A DNA stretch of 64,000 nt, taken from contig CM034107.1 in the NCBI GenBank assembly GCA_019914945.1, forward strand, positions 1,984,001-2,048,000. The letters run 5' to 3'. Origin of the DNA: Typha latifolia. Its lineage: Eukaryota; Streptophyta; Magnoliopsida; Poales; Typhaceae. The position numbers and the translations under genes were made by a program. The notes under the pieces are model-generated. The model saw only the letters and a list, made by a program, of their open reading frames with translations, did no database searches and was not told where the DNA came from. The first letter of the stretch is position 1, and the number at the start of each line of letters is the position of its first letter. Below are positions 38,292-54,021 of this stretch, one piece after another.

Positions 38292-38338
<47 letters not shown>
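38292..38338. repeat. Compound (CT)n(TA)n microsatellite
   Basis: A CT run of about 29 bases passes directly into a TA run of about 18 bases. It lies in the unique spacer between the two oxidase copies. Confidence 0.95.
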
Positions 38339-38749
38339 CGTTTACTTCTTTCCTTCAATGCTATTATAATAATAGAAATAGGGAGAAAAAGTACGTGAGT
38401 TTTGAAAACAGAGGAATAGGGAGCTATTGTTCCACACGACCACTCTTTTTGCTTTTCACTGTGTTGTATTCCCTTCTGGCGAGACCTTTCTTAAATACAG
38501 ATATTAAGACTCCGATTTTTAGCCAAGATACTTAAATCATCTCGTTTAAGCCTCATGTCGTAGTAGAATTATCTCTGAATTAAAATGTCACAGAGACATT
38601 TACTCTAAGCAGTCGCATTGCCAAGCTGTTCTTCCAAACCAATCACACCGTTGAACTATTAGCCAAGTCATTGATCAAGTCACCACCGACCACTAAATAA
38701 TTTTTCCCACAATAATTGATTGAGGTTGGATTAGCATTTGATTGGAGTT

Positions 38750-39250
38750 TAGGTAGTGGATGAAAGCCAGCAGGTTATGTACAGCCCTAGCTGCTGGAAT
38801 TTCCGACAGCCCAAGTTTAGAAGAAAATTGCATCTTGAGAGAGAGCCAATAGTAGAATCAGTCTCTATCAACCTTAAATATCCATGCACAAGCAACTTGA
38901 CAAGGTGGCCGGGATGGAGGAGGCTATGGATCCCTGTGCTTGGGTTCAACGGAAATTGTCGAGGTGGAAGAGAAGAAGAAGCATGCTGTCAATGGCCGGA
39001 AGCTTTACTTCGGTGCAGGCAGTGCTCACTACTATTCCTCGACGTTATATCACCATAGCTACTAGATCGTTCATCTGGAAGACGGCGGCGGATCGTCGGA
39101 TCGTCGAGGCCTCCACCTCCTGAGCTGGGATTCCATCACGAAGCCCAAAGCAGACGATGGCCAATTCCTTCAACGTGGGGCCTAAGGTGGTGGAGCTTCT
39201 ACATAGCAAAAGCATGGGACGTGGGTGGGAGGGTGGAGAATTTGGTGACC
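38750..39250. other. G+C-richer island, possible decayed coding sequence
   Basis: About 500 bases stand out from their AT-rich surroundings by composition. Several overlapping frames of 60-100 codons are open on both strands (for example 38884-39123 plus, beginning MHKQLDKVAGMEEAMDPCAW). One plus frame reads VEEKKKHAVNGRKLYFGAGS before a stop. No frame runs through the whole island and I recognise no family. It may be the remains of a gene or of an inserted cDNA fragment. Confidence 0.3.
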
Positions 39251-40811
39251 AATAGGTTCCACAGTTATAATAAGTGATGTTATATCCATATCTCATATTT
39301 TTATATAAGTCTATATTATACTACATTTAAATATGCCGATATGTATTCGGAGTACAAGGAAATATGTCCACATCATAGAGTAAAAAATGTCTGCATTGTA
39401 TGATAAAAAGCTCACATTTTTTTTAATAAAAAATGGAAAGAATTATTAAGATACTATTTATATATTAGTGTTTTTTTTTATATCTTTTGTATAAAATCTT
39501 ACCCATTTCCAATGCAATTTAGTATTCTCCTTCACTTTAAAATCGACTTTACTATGCACTATTAGTTTATAACTAAACACTTTACACATAACTATATTAG
39601 TATGAAATTTATTCCACAAGTCAACGCTCTCAAAGGAATACATAATCCTACATGGAATAATAGATAATTCTCGTAATTAGAATGATATCATATAGAAATC
39701 CAATATATGCAAAGAAATTAGTATAAGAAACTCCGGAAATTTTTTTTATTGAGGGCAAGCATTTTAATGCATGCAGATGTAAATAAGTTCATTAAAATGC
39801 ATTTGTTATTCTTTGGCCCAATTCTGGAATAGAATATTTAAGGAACGAAAAGGAGGTATCAACGTTTATATTTTATTGAATCTTGTTATATGTGTATGTC
39901 TATCTTAGTTGGTTTTGGATTGCCACTGTCTCCCCTAACATGATTAGAGCTTCACTAATCCGAGTTTAATCCTCTTTGGTATAAGAGAGTCATTATACAC
40001 TAAAAAAAAACTTTGATATTGTAACTACACAAGACTTTTGGTTGTGTTTGAAGGAATGTATATATATATATATATATAATAGCTCATATATAGCATTTTG
40101 CTGCGAAATAAACTTAATAATTGATCTACTTGTTGGTTTATAGTTTTTATGTCTGCTTGAAAAACTTATATATTAACTTAATATGTGTGTAGTTTTTCAC
40201 TCTTGACCTAACTTCGAAGAAAATATAGATGAACAACGTGTCGAAAAACTTAATATAAATTTTTGTCATTTTTAATATGAGATTTTGCATCACCAAAGTA
40301 TGAACAGTTAGATGAGTCATCAAATTAGTTTAATTCTAACTACTTTAATTATGTCTGCTACTTAATTAAACAGTACTGTCCTCCTCAAGTGTACGTAGCA
40401 TAAAGATAGCAAGGAAGACAAGTCAAAGATAGCATGCTAATAGTCTAACATTAATCACTGCCATGAGGAAAAAAGTTTCAATTTTGATACTGATGCAAAA
40501 CCTATTTCTATCTTTATTTATTTCTTTTGTTTTTCTTTTTCATGCTCAGAATTGCCTCCGCCTCCTTTAATATGACAGTAACTACAAGCCATTCAGATTC
40601 AGATATAGCTGAGTATTTTAGATGGTTAGTTGGAATTTTTATAGAATTTTGGAGCTCTCAATACCATGCATGCAAGATGATAAATACAAATGGAAGATTA
40701 ATTTGATTAGAATACAAATCCTTGAGTGATAAGCTGCAAAGTGTGAAAGCAAAGAAGTGGTGGAATCTTTACAAAAAGGAGGCAAAAGAAGTATCAAAGT
40801 TTGCAGGAGAT

Positions 40812-40850
40812 TTCTCTCTCTCTCTCTTATATATATATATATATATATAT
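40812..40850. repeat. Compound (CT)n(TA)n microsatellite
   Basis: A CT run of about 15 bases followed by a TA run of about 23 bases. It sits at the position that matches the (TA)n run at 31440-31472 in copy A. Confidence 0.95.
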
Positions 40851-42512
40851 ACTCAAAGATTTGGATGTATGTGTTAAACAAAACAGCATAAAGATGTTAA
40901 TCTCTTATAAGGTTTTGTATTCATGTCATTATCTTAAACAACATTCACATTCTATTATTGGAAGAAGAATACAATCTATGTAAGTTATCTGTATACAAAC
41001 TCTATACCACTTACCAAGCTAAAACTGTGTGCTGTCTTGGTGCCATGCATTAAAGATTCTTTCATTTATTTTTCTCACAATTAGCCATGATCTTGGACCC
41101 CACTGATTGTTATCTTCCAATCCATGCAAATAATATAAACTGCATACAGCTTTCACTTGTCCAGAACTGGCCAGTTGCTTGTTCTTTACTTACTACTTAA
41201 TAATTGGCTCTAAACTATTGTTCATTTTCATATAGACTCTGTACTTCAGAATGCCCATGCCTTTGATTTTTCTGTTAAAAAACATACTGATTATTATGTG
41301 ATCAGTTTTTCCTTTAATATTATCAAGTGATGGGAGATATTATTATATTTGAGAGAGTTAAAATGTCACCATAAATAAATAAGGGAATATATGTAAAAAT
41401 ACCTATAGTTTGGAGAATCTAGATGCAATTAATCCTTTTAAAAAAAGAGTTCAAATGAAACCAAGAACTATCATGTCAAGTTTCCTTCTTTAGATGTTGG
41501 GTGAGTTGATCTTATCTATCTCATGCTACATATTGGAAGTATTATTATAAACTAGAGTTAGATGAGATTTAAATGATAAAAAAAAAGATCAATAGAAGTC
41601 TCCTAAAATTATGATTAGAAAATACAAGTGGCCTTTGATTCTTTGATAGATAAATAGTCACTTTAACTTTCTTTCTTTCTTTGTTAATGAATGAGGTGAT
41701 CTTATTTTTCTCTCATGCTCCATCAGGAAGTACTATAACTAGAATTAGATAAGATTTAAATGATAAAAAAAAACAATAGAAGTATCTTAAAATTAAGATT
41801 AGCAAATACAAGTGGCTTTTGATTCTTTTAAAAAGTAGGAACTTCTACTGTTATGATCACCTAATAATTTGGAACATTATTCATGAATCCAAATCCAACT
41901 GTTTACCAAATAATTTACAAATAACACCTTACTACAATTTGTTTATAAATAAATAATGTTTTCTGTTTTTATTATTTATAAATAGACCCAAAATATCAAG
42001 TCACACTTTAATAAACAGATATAATCTAAGTTAATTATAAAACAAATTAGACCTCGAAAACAGTAGTAAAATCACATCCAAACACTGAATTCTAAAAAAA
42101 TAATGAAAGATAAAGGAAATATAAAAAAAAATTTATTTTGAGTGAAAGAAATATAATAATATTATTTTGAGATAGATCAGGAAAAGGGAGGGTTTTGTTT
42201 GTAATATAGGTGTTGTTTATAATTTTCTCAACAACAACAAATAAAAAAATATAAAAAAAGAGCAGTGGGATTTAGGCTTTGATCCAAATTAGAATAAGTT
42301 TAATTGGATTGATAGCAATTAGATCAATTGGACTCTTGTCTTGATTTGGGTCCAGACAAGAGAATCTAGTTCCCACGTTTAAACTTCCTGCAATAAATTT
42401 CTCTGCTCACGTGTACACGTAGTGATTAAAAAATGTCAAGGTTTTAGCTACTTGTGTGTGGTTTTATGCCAACTCACGGACTCATAAGACGACACACTCG
42501 CCTCTCCATAAA

Positions 42513-42599
42513 ATGCCGTTCATTGCTTACACTTTGGTCCACGCACGCAGCCTCTCCACCTCTGCCGAGTTCATCACCTCCATCTCTCTTCTCCTCCTT
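42513..42599 (+). promoter_or_regulatory. Leader exon of glycolate oxidase copy B with upstream ATG
   Basis: The block from CATAAAATGCCG to the donor at 42600 is conserved in copy A (33130-33216). A leader intron (42600-42949; 33217-33552 in A) with consensus GTAAGT and a TATAG acceptor separates it from the main ATG. The ATG at 42513 opens 29 codons (MPFIAYTLVHARSLSTSAEF onwards). After splicing it would overlap the main ORF in another frame. If CATAAAA acts as the TATA box, transcription begins after this ATG and it is irrelevant. Confidence 0.5.
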
Positions 42600-42966
42600 G
42601 TAAGTTCTCTTCTCTTCTCTTCTCTTTTCTTTCATGGGTCCTTTTATTTTGCTAAAAATGGTGCTTGTTTAGCTGTATTTTGATGCTATCTTTGATGGGT
42701 CTTGGCGAAAAAAAGAAAAATAAAGAAAATCATACACGGCTCTTCTTGCTCTGCGTTTGATCAGAAGGTGATGATAAAATTTTTTGGTTATGCTTGTGCA
42801 TGTTGTCAAAGTAGAAGTAATCTGAGTTGTTATAGTGTTTTGCTTATAGATTTCGTTTTGGCAATGGATTAGAGTTATGGTGTGGTTGATGAGATTCTTG
42901 AATACTAGGTTATGGATTTTGTGATGTTTATGGGCATTTGGGTATATAGGGCATATCAATAACAAG

Positions 42967-47115
<4,149 letters not shown>

Positions 47116-49150
47116 ACATCACAAATCTAGAAGAGTGCTTATTCTTATTAGTTTCAGTTATATCTGCAAATAAGTTGAAGAACTCAGTATCTTCTTTGTT
47201 TTGCTCTAGCAGTATATTAGGAAATGCTTGGAATATATCTAGTTATCCTCAGCAATAATAATAGATAGTTTGATGAGCATAAGTATCTGAATGCATGAGC
47301 AATTTACAGATGATATATTTTTGTACTTTCATATTAGTAGCCCACTAGGGAAGATTAAACTCAACAGATACATAGAAAATATACAAGCAGTTTCATGAAG
47401 AGAAAGGCAGCCGACGATCATCGTAAGGATACAAGCGGTGCATCCTGCTCATCCTCCTCCAAAGAAATACTTGCAATGGAAGAAGATAATGACGAGTGAT
47501 GGTTCTCTTTCATCTCTTGCTTGGCCGCCCATATGATAGCTCTATCTAGCCTACAACTTTGTCTGAGTTGTAATAATAGTATTACTAAGTTAATACTAGT
47601 AAAAGTCGAAATCCGATAAGAAGAAGTCCCAAGTGCAAATCTTCCCTCCAATAAGATATGGTAATTGAATTCTCCTTTTGTTGTTGTTGTTGATGTTGCT
47701 GAGATAAGGCTTGGAGGTGGCCATTAACAAAGCTTTGTTTCTTTTTGCTTTTGAACACCTTCTCTTTCCTCTTTAGACCACTTAGCTCTTCCTCTGCTGT
47801 GGTCGAATTGCCAAACAAGTAAGAGAGTTCTTGAACAAACTAGCCCTCCCATATTTTGTTCTACTATTATACTTTAAAACTTAAATACAAAGATATACGA
47901 GTTTCAATCACATTAGAAAACTGCTTTTGAATTCTGTAAAAAGTTAAAATCGATGAGTAGATTGTTAAGTGTTATAATCCATTAAACCAAACGGCGATTG
48001 CTAAATATAAATTACTTTCCGGCTTAGTGATTTATATAGGAAAATTTAATATGATAAAACTCATTCAGTCTCCTATTTAACCTGATAAAAGAAAATTTGA
48101 GCTGATTCCGAACCCAAACCTGAACCCAAACCCGAAGATAGTTCAGTCCGAGTCGATCAGGCTTGTTATATAACAACCAAAATTTTGATAAAAATCTGGC
48201 GGGATTCCAACAGTAAATCATGTCAAAGAAATTGTGATATATTATCCTACAAGAAAAAAAAATCTTTAAATACTTTTCATTTTGTTTTATTTTTGTTTTA
48301 GAAAGGAAAAACATCTTCCATGTACACTAGGTGCTGGTACTTAACAATAAAGCAAATGTAACCATAACTCAAAATTTACAATCATTACTAGACCAAGGCG
48401 GATCTAGGCGAGTCTAGTCAAGCCAAGTATGAGTCTGAATCGAGCTATTTTCAAGTTTATTTTTGATCCTTCTTTGAGGTATTGTCCAAGATGAAGCCCG
48501 CTCCATTGGATTTGTTTAAACCTGAGTTATTAGTGCTAAGCTCAAGATTAGTAGCTCAATTTAACACAAAGGATGTAAGCTATTCTCTATTTACAAAAGA
48601 TTGGATTGACGCTATTATTGATATTATAGTGAGGATAAGAGATTGAGATTGAGATTGAGATTGAGTTAAAAACATATTTTATTCGGATTGGACTTGATTT
48701 GTACAAAAATCATTTGTTCAGAGAGATAAAATAATTTGGTAAGAATAATTTAGTTGGTAGAGATAATAAATCTAAGAGAGAGACATAAATTAATAAATAC
48801 AAGACGTGTATGATGCGATATGGGTTTTGAATTATTTTTTAATGAAAAAATAAGCAAATTTTCAAATAGCCTCCGTTATAAATTTTTTAGTTTTTTTATT
48901 TTTATTTTTTTTCTTTGTCTTTTTAGTTCAAAGCACTAACTTTTTGCCTTTTGATAAATAATATTTATTTTATTTATAAGGTATGTAATAAAATACGGTG
49001 ATAGCTCAGGGGTTTTAGTGTAATTATCTCTAAAAATTTTAGATTATATTTTTATCCAATAGTGTCAACAGGACCTTTCACCTGTCATTATTACTCTTAT
49101 TAATTACTACTACTTTCTCTCTCTACTTCGGATCTTGTTCGTAGATTTCT
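47116..49150. other. 3' flank of copy B and intergenic region
   Basis: The first 600 bases belong to the duplicated segment. Minus-strand frames here (47418-47818) end in EEDEQDAPLVSLR and contain a poly-Gln stretch. The related SSEEDEQEALLISLR occurs on the minus strand in copy A near 37680-37740, so the similarity may only reflect the duplication. 48641-48666 has a GATTGA hexamer repeated about four times. The rest is AT-rich with no gene seen. Confidence 0.45.
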
Positions 49151-49155
49151 CGTGC

Positions 49156-49163
49156 TATAAAAA
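49156..49163 (+). promoter_or_regulatory. TATA box of the SKU5-similar gene
   Basis: TATAAAAA lies 67 bases upstream of the ATG at 49223, which implies a short 5' UTR of about 35 bases. The sequence between them is purine-rich and has no upstream ATG. Confidence 0.65.
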
Positions 49164-49222
49164 CAGAGAAAAGTTTACAAAGAGACCTACAGCAAGAGAC
49201 GGAGAAGAAGAGTTTGTGAAGG

Positions 49223-52200
49223 ATGGAAAGGACCTCCTTCTCCTCCTCCCTCTTCCTCTGCCTTCTTCTCGTTGCAATCTTCTCTTCTTCTCCTTCTCTC
49301 GTGAGATGTGACGACCCATATAGATTCTTCACTTGGAATGTGACATACGGTGATATATACCCTCTTGGGGTCAAGCAACAGGTGCCCATTAATCTTCTTC
49401 TTCTTCTTCTTCTTCTTCTTTGAATGACGTGAGTTGTTTTCTTCATCTGAATGATGTGAGTGCAGGGGATATTGATCAATGGGCAGTTTCCTGGGCCTCA
49501 GATTGAAGCTGTGACCAATGACAATCTTATCATTAACGTCTTCAATAGCTTGAGTGAGCCCTTCCTTATTTCATGGTGGGTTGTTGATTTGTTTTTAACG
49601 AGTCTTTCCAATTTCTAAGATGCATCCTAAAATGGGTCAAACGTGGGGTCTTTGTAGATTCTTTAGCAAAGCAAGTGCTGATTTTTATTTTCTCTTTTAA
49701 TGCTTTAATTAAACAATGCAATCCAGAATGCAGTGGGCCTTATTAAAACCAAGTCAATGAGTACAAGGACTTGTTTGGTGATCTGCCTATTTAATTATTC
49801 GCCAGTTATTATATCCAGTAGGGGGGACACAAAGTCTGCAATAATAAATGATACAGTGAGGTGCATTACTATGGTTGGATTTTCGAGGTGGATTTAAATT
49901 TGTTTCCATTGGGGGTTTGAGAACCTTGAGGCAAGAAGCTAAGGCATCGCCTTATTTGCCTGCAATGTGTTTGTCTAGGAACAAGAGACTCTGTCAGTCA
50001 GATTGGTTGATTTTTTTTAATGGTCTTGTTATTAATTTTCTATCCCTAGACTTGAGTTTACAGCTGTTCTTGTCTTTAATCCACGCAGGCTGTTTAGATG
50101 AATTATTTTCCAGGTTTTAGAGCATTATGCTTCTGTCGAAAAAATTTCATGTTCTCACATACTTCAGACATTCCTAAGCAGAGAACTAACTATAAAGGAA
50201 GTAATTCCTGGATCTTCTAAGTTGCACTTCACATACTATTTAGTCATTTTGCATGCTCGAATTTGATACATTAGTTTTACCTCTCCTGTCACTATGTGCT
50301 GATACTAATGTTACGTGATCGTCAACAGTGTCAGGATCAAGTGAGAGTTCTTATATTAGATGTGAACTATTTGAGTGATTGTTTTCTATTTTCTTTTGCA
50401 GGAATGGCATCCAGCAGAGGAGGAATTCATGGGAAGATGGTGTTTACGGCACTAATTGTGCGATTCCACCTGGAAAGAATTTCACATATATCCTTCAAGT
50501 GAAGGATCAAATTGGAAGCTACTTCTACTTCCCCTCTCTAGCCTTTCACAAGGCTGCAGGAGGCTTTGGCAGCATCAGGGTCCTTAGCCGTCCTATGATC
50601 CCTGTGCCATTCTCACCTCCTGCCGGAGATTATACAATTTTGGCTGGAGACTGGTTCAAAGCTAACCACACTGTAAGTGTATTCATTCATGCATGCTATC
50701 TTTATGTCTTGACCAAATCCTTTTTTTTTTTTGTGATAAAAGTCTTGACCAAATCTGACTATGACAAGAAGTAAATTTTATCAAAAATTATGTTCTTTCG
50801 CTTGTTTTTTTTTCTATAACATTGTTGCAAAATTTTAAACTTTTTCAGGACCTGCAAACTATCTTAGACAGTGGGCATGATCTTCCTTTCCCTGATGGAC
50901 TTCTCATCAATGGCCAAGGTTTAAATGGAAATGTTTTTACAGTTGAACAAGGTAGATCTATTTTCTTGCCTTGCATTGGCACTCAAATATTTTGTGATCT
51001 TAATTAATAACGCCTACTGGCTTTTCCAGGGAAGATGTATCGGTTTCGGATTTCTAATGTAGGTCTAGCAAGTTCGATAAATGTAAGATTTCAAGGCCAC
51101 ACTATGACTCTGGTTGAGGTGGAAGGGTCTCACACAGTTCAAAACACATACGATTCACTCGACGTACACTTAGGCCAGTCTTATTCAGTTCTTGTCATAA
51201 TGGATCAGCCAGCGCAGGACTACTACATTGCAATTTCTACACGTTTTACTGATCCAGTGCTCACATCTGCTGCCATCCTTCACTATAGCAACTCCGCTAG
51301 CTCGCCCGTGGGACTACCACCAGGAGGACCTACAGATGAGATAGACTGGTCCCTTAACCAGGCGAGATCAATTCGGTAAAGTACAACTCCACCCTTTTTT
51401 GTGGTTGATTCGTTATCGAATGAATTATTAGAATAAACGGTACACTGATGTGTGAAAAATTCAGTTCATTATCGCAATTAATTCTGACATTATAGAACGT
51501 ATTCTTGGACCTTAAATTATGTAAAAATCCTTTGTAATCTAATAGTGAATCTATTGCCCTTAACTTACAAGACATATGTCTGATATTTAGGTGATACATT
51601 CTGAATGTAATACTGAAACTAAATGTAACTGATGAGAACAATTTGCTGCTTGGTCAAATTCCTTCCTTTGTATTGCAAATTACAAGTCCTACTTTGTGAC
51701 TGCTGATCTCATTTAAACTTTAAACTTGAAACCAGACGGAATCTGACATCAAGCGGCCCGAGGCCAAACCCACAAGGCTCCTATCACTATGGGTTGATCA
51801 ATACTACCCGAACCATTAGGCTTGCGAATTCTCCACCAGTCATCAATGACAAGCAGAGATATGCCGTCAATAGTGTTTCATTTATTCCATCTGATACACC
51901 GCTCAAGATTGCTGACTTCTATAATATCCCTGGAGTGTTCACACTTGGAAGTATACCTGATAATCCAACCTATGGTGGAGGCTATCTTCAGACATCTGTT
52001 ATGGCAGCTGATTTCCGTGATTATATCGAGATTATCTTTGAGAACAGTGAGAATTATGTGCAGTCTTGGCATATTGATGGGTATTCCTTCTTTGTTGTCG
52101 GGTAAGTACATTGTAAAAAATTCTCAACTTCTGCTCTATCTAGTAGTGGAATGTGCAAATGAAAAGTTTTACCAATTGGCAGAATGGATGGAGGACAATG

Positions 52201-52751
52201 GACACCTGCAAGCAGGGACAACTACAACTTGAGAGATGCTGTTGCTCGCAGTACTGTACAGGTATAATGCTGTGTGTTTTGGCTAAAAATCTCCAAGAAA
52301 GACATACATCCTATTAATATTGAATGAGCTGAATACTTAATACAAGATTCAATTAGACTTCCTAGGAAGGGCCAGCTATTTCATGTACCAAGATACTTGT
52401 AAGACAAATGAAGTTCTGAACTCCAGTAGCAGAGATTTGAAAAAGTTCACTTACTTGGAAGTGTAGATAAATCACCACATATAGCTGAAATTTGGCCAAA
52501 ATTGCAGATCTAATATAGATTTCTTCTTTCTTTTTCAGGTGTATCCGCAATCATGGACTGCGATATACATATCGTTAGACAATATGGGCATGTGGAATAT
52601 AAGATCAGAGAATTGGGCCAGGCAGTACCTTGGACAGCAATTCTATCTCCGCGTATACTCTCCAACACATTCATCAAGGGACGAGTTACCAATTCCAAGG
52701 AATGCCATTCTCTGCGGTCGGGCTTCAGGCCGACGAACTAGGCCACTCTGA
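49223..52751 (+). CDS. SKU5-similar (SKS) multicopper-oxidase-like protein
   Basis: SKS proteins are secreted relatives of ascorbate oxidase and laccase with roles in cell-wall expansion and pollen tubes. Eight exons join in frame: 49223-49381, 49466-49575, 50402-50672, 50849-50951, 51030-51375, 51736-52101, 52183-52261 and 52539-52751, 1647 nt (548 residues), typical of the family. A signal peptide is clear: a hydrophobic core at residues 8-20, cleavage probably near Cys29. Three cupredoxin domains follow (GILINGQFPGPQIEA; KMYRFRISNVGLASS; the C-terminal domain ends YLRVYSP). Most copper-ligand His are replaced: SWNGIQQR where oxidases have HWHG, and no HCHIEWH motif near the end. It is therefore probably not an active multicopper oxidase. 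Sequons include NVT at 39, NFT, NHT, NTT and NLT. It ends CGRASGRRTRPL with no GPI-anchor signal, as in the SKS subgroup most like pollen-specific Bp10. Confidence 0.93.
49393..49421 (+). repeat. (TTC)n microsatellite in intron 1 of the SKS gene
   Basis: About nine TTC units lie just after the intron 1 donor (49382). The run is intronic, so length changes should not alter the protein. Confidence 0.9.
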
Positions 52752-53930
52752 CCCATGACATATCTGATTAATGTCTGTATGTCACGAAGGGGTGACATAT
52801 TCTTCCTAGAGATTTAGAGTAGGAGATGCTGCAGCTTAGGATCTTTTCATATCATATCTTCAAGATTTCAACTGTTCTTTTAACTTGTATAATTGAGAAA
52901 AAAAATTGCGGTACATGCTTTTGTTAGTTCTTAGATTATGACAATCAGTTGCTTCTTCTCTCAAAATTGTAACTGTTCTACTCTTATAACTTCATTCTGG
53001 TCATAAGATAAGATCTTGTTGCTACTTTTAGTAATAGGTACTTCTGAGAAAGTATTGGGGATTATACCCCAATTAAAACTACTTTGTTGTCAATCTATGA
53101 TGCCACTTTTGGATTAATCTTACTTTCCTACCACAAAGTCGATTAATGTTGTCATAAATCCTAGTCATAGCAACATGCAACACATAGTTATGTTAAACAA
53201 CTAAGTTACACGTAATCAAAATGTTAAACAACTAAGTTATCGAAAAACATGCATCTGGTATGAAAACTAGCAATTATAACCGTTAGATTAAGATTATAAA
53301 TTTTAGAGGGATATTAAAATATTTATCGATTGTGATAAATATGATTAGACTTTAATTATAAAAAATTATCATTTAATACTAGGCAATTTAAATTTGATTC
53401 TTTACTTTTAAAAGAGAAAACTTCAATTTAAATATAATTCTACATCTCTATCTATTATCAAATTTTAGTTTAAATTAATCTTAAATAACGAGAGGTATAT
53501 ATAAATAATTAAAAAATAACTGAAGAGATATAATTCATTCAGCTTTCATCAAATTGATTTTATATATATATATATATATATCACTCTCGGTTAAGATTAT
53601 ATGTCATTTATTTCATAAATTATTAAGATAATATAATTATTAAAAAAATAACTTCTAGATTGATATATATTTAAAATAGATAATTATATCCTTCATAATA
53701 TTATCCTATCATCGAGGAATTGTGTAATTTGACTCCTCCTTTTTTCTATAATTTTTATTTAATATTTAATATTATTTTGACTAATTGATATAGTTTTTTA
53801 CGAGAGTAATTTAGGTATTTATAAATTATTTTATATATTATAATATAATATTTTTTTAATATGTACTTGGTTAAAAAAAACTACGGGTGCGTGAATTACA
53901 AAATAGATAGGGTGTGATTTGTAAAATTCT
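52752..53930. other. SKS 3' UTR and AT-rich spacer
   Basis: The first 300 bases are likely 3' UTR of the SKS gene. The rest is very AT-rich, with a (TA)n run at 53561-53581 and no coding frame. A TATA-like CTATAATAAA at 53931 may serve the SRP14 gene. Confidence 0.55.
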
Positions 53931-54021
53931 CTATAATAAACTCCACGATCGCGATCCCAACTCGATCTCCGTAAACGATCGAGAAGCCCTAGAAGCAAAA
54001 CCCCAGCACGACATCGAGACG

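Larger units (their letters stand above)
37225..42480. other. Flank of copy A, unique spacer, and upstream flank of copy B
   Basis: 37225-38080 is the 3' flank that belongs to duplication copy A. 38080-39460 is sequence not seen in the other copy and includes a G+C-richer island at about 38750-39250. 39460-42480 is the upstream flank of copy B, AT-rich and without a gene. Microsatellites: (GCT)n at 38042-38062, (CT)n(TA)n at 38292-38338 and 40812-40850. Confidence 0.6.

Noticed and set aside
48641..48666. GATTGA hexamer repeat as an interstitial telomere
   Set aside because: The unit is not the plant telomere repeat (TTTAGGG) and it is only about four copies long.
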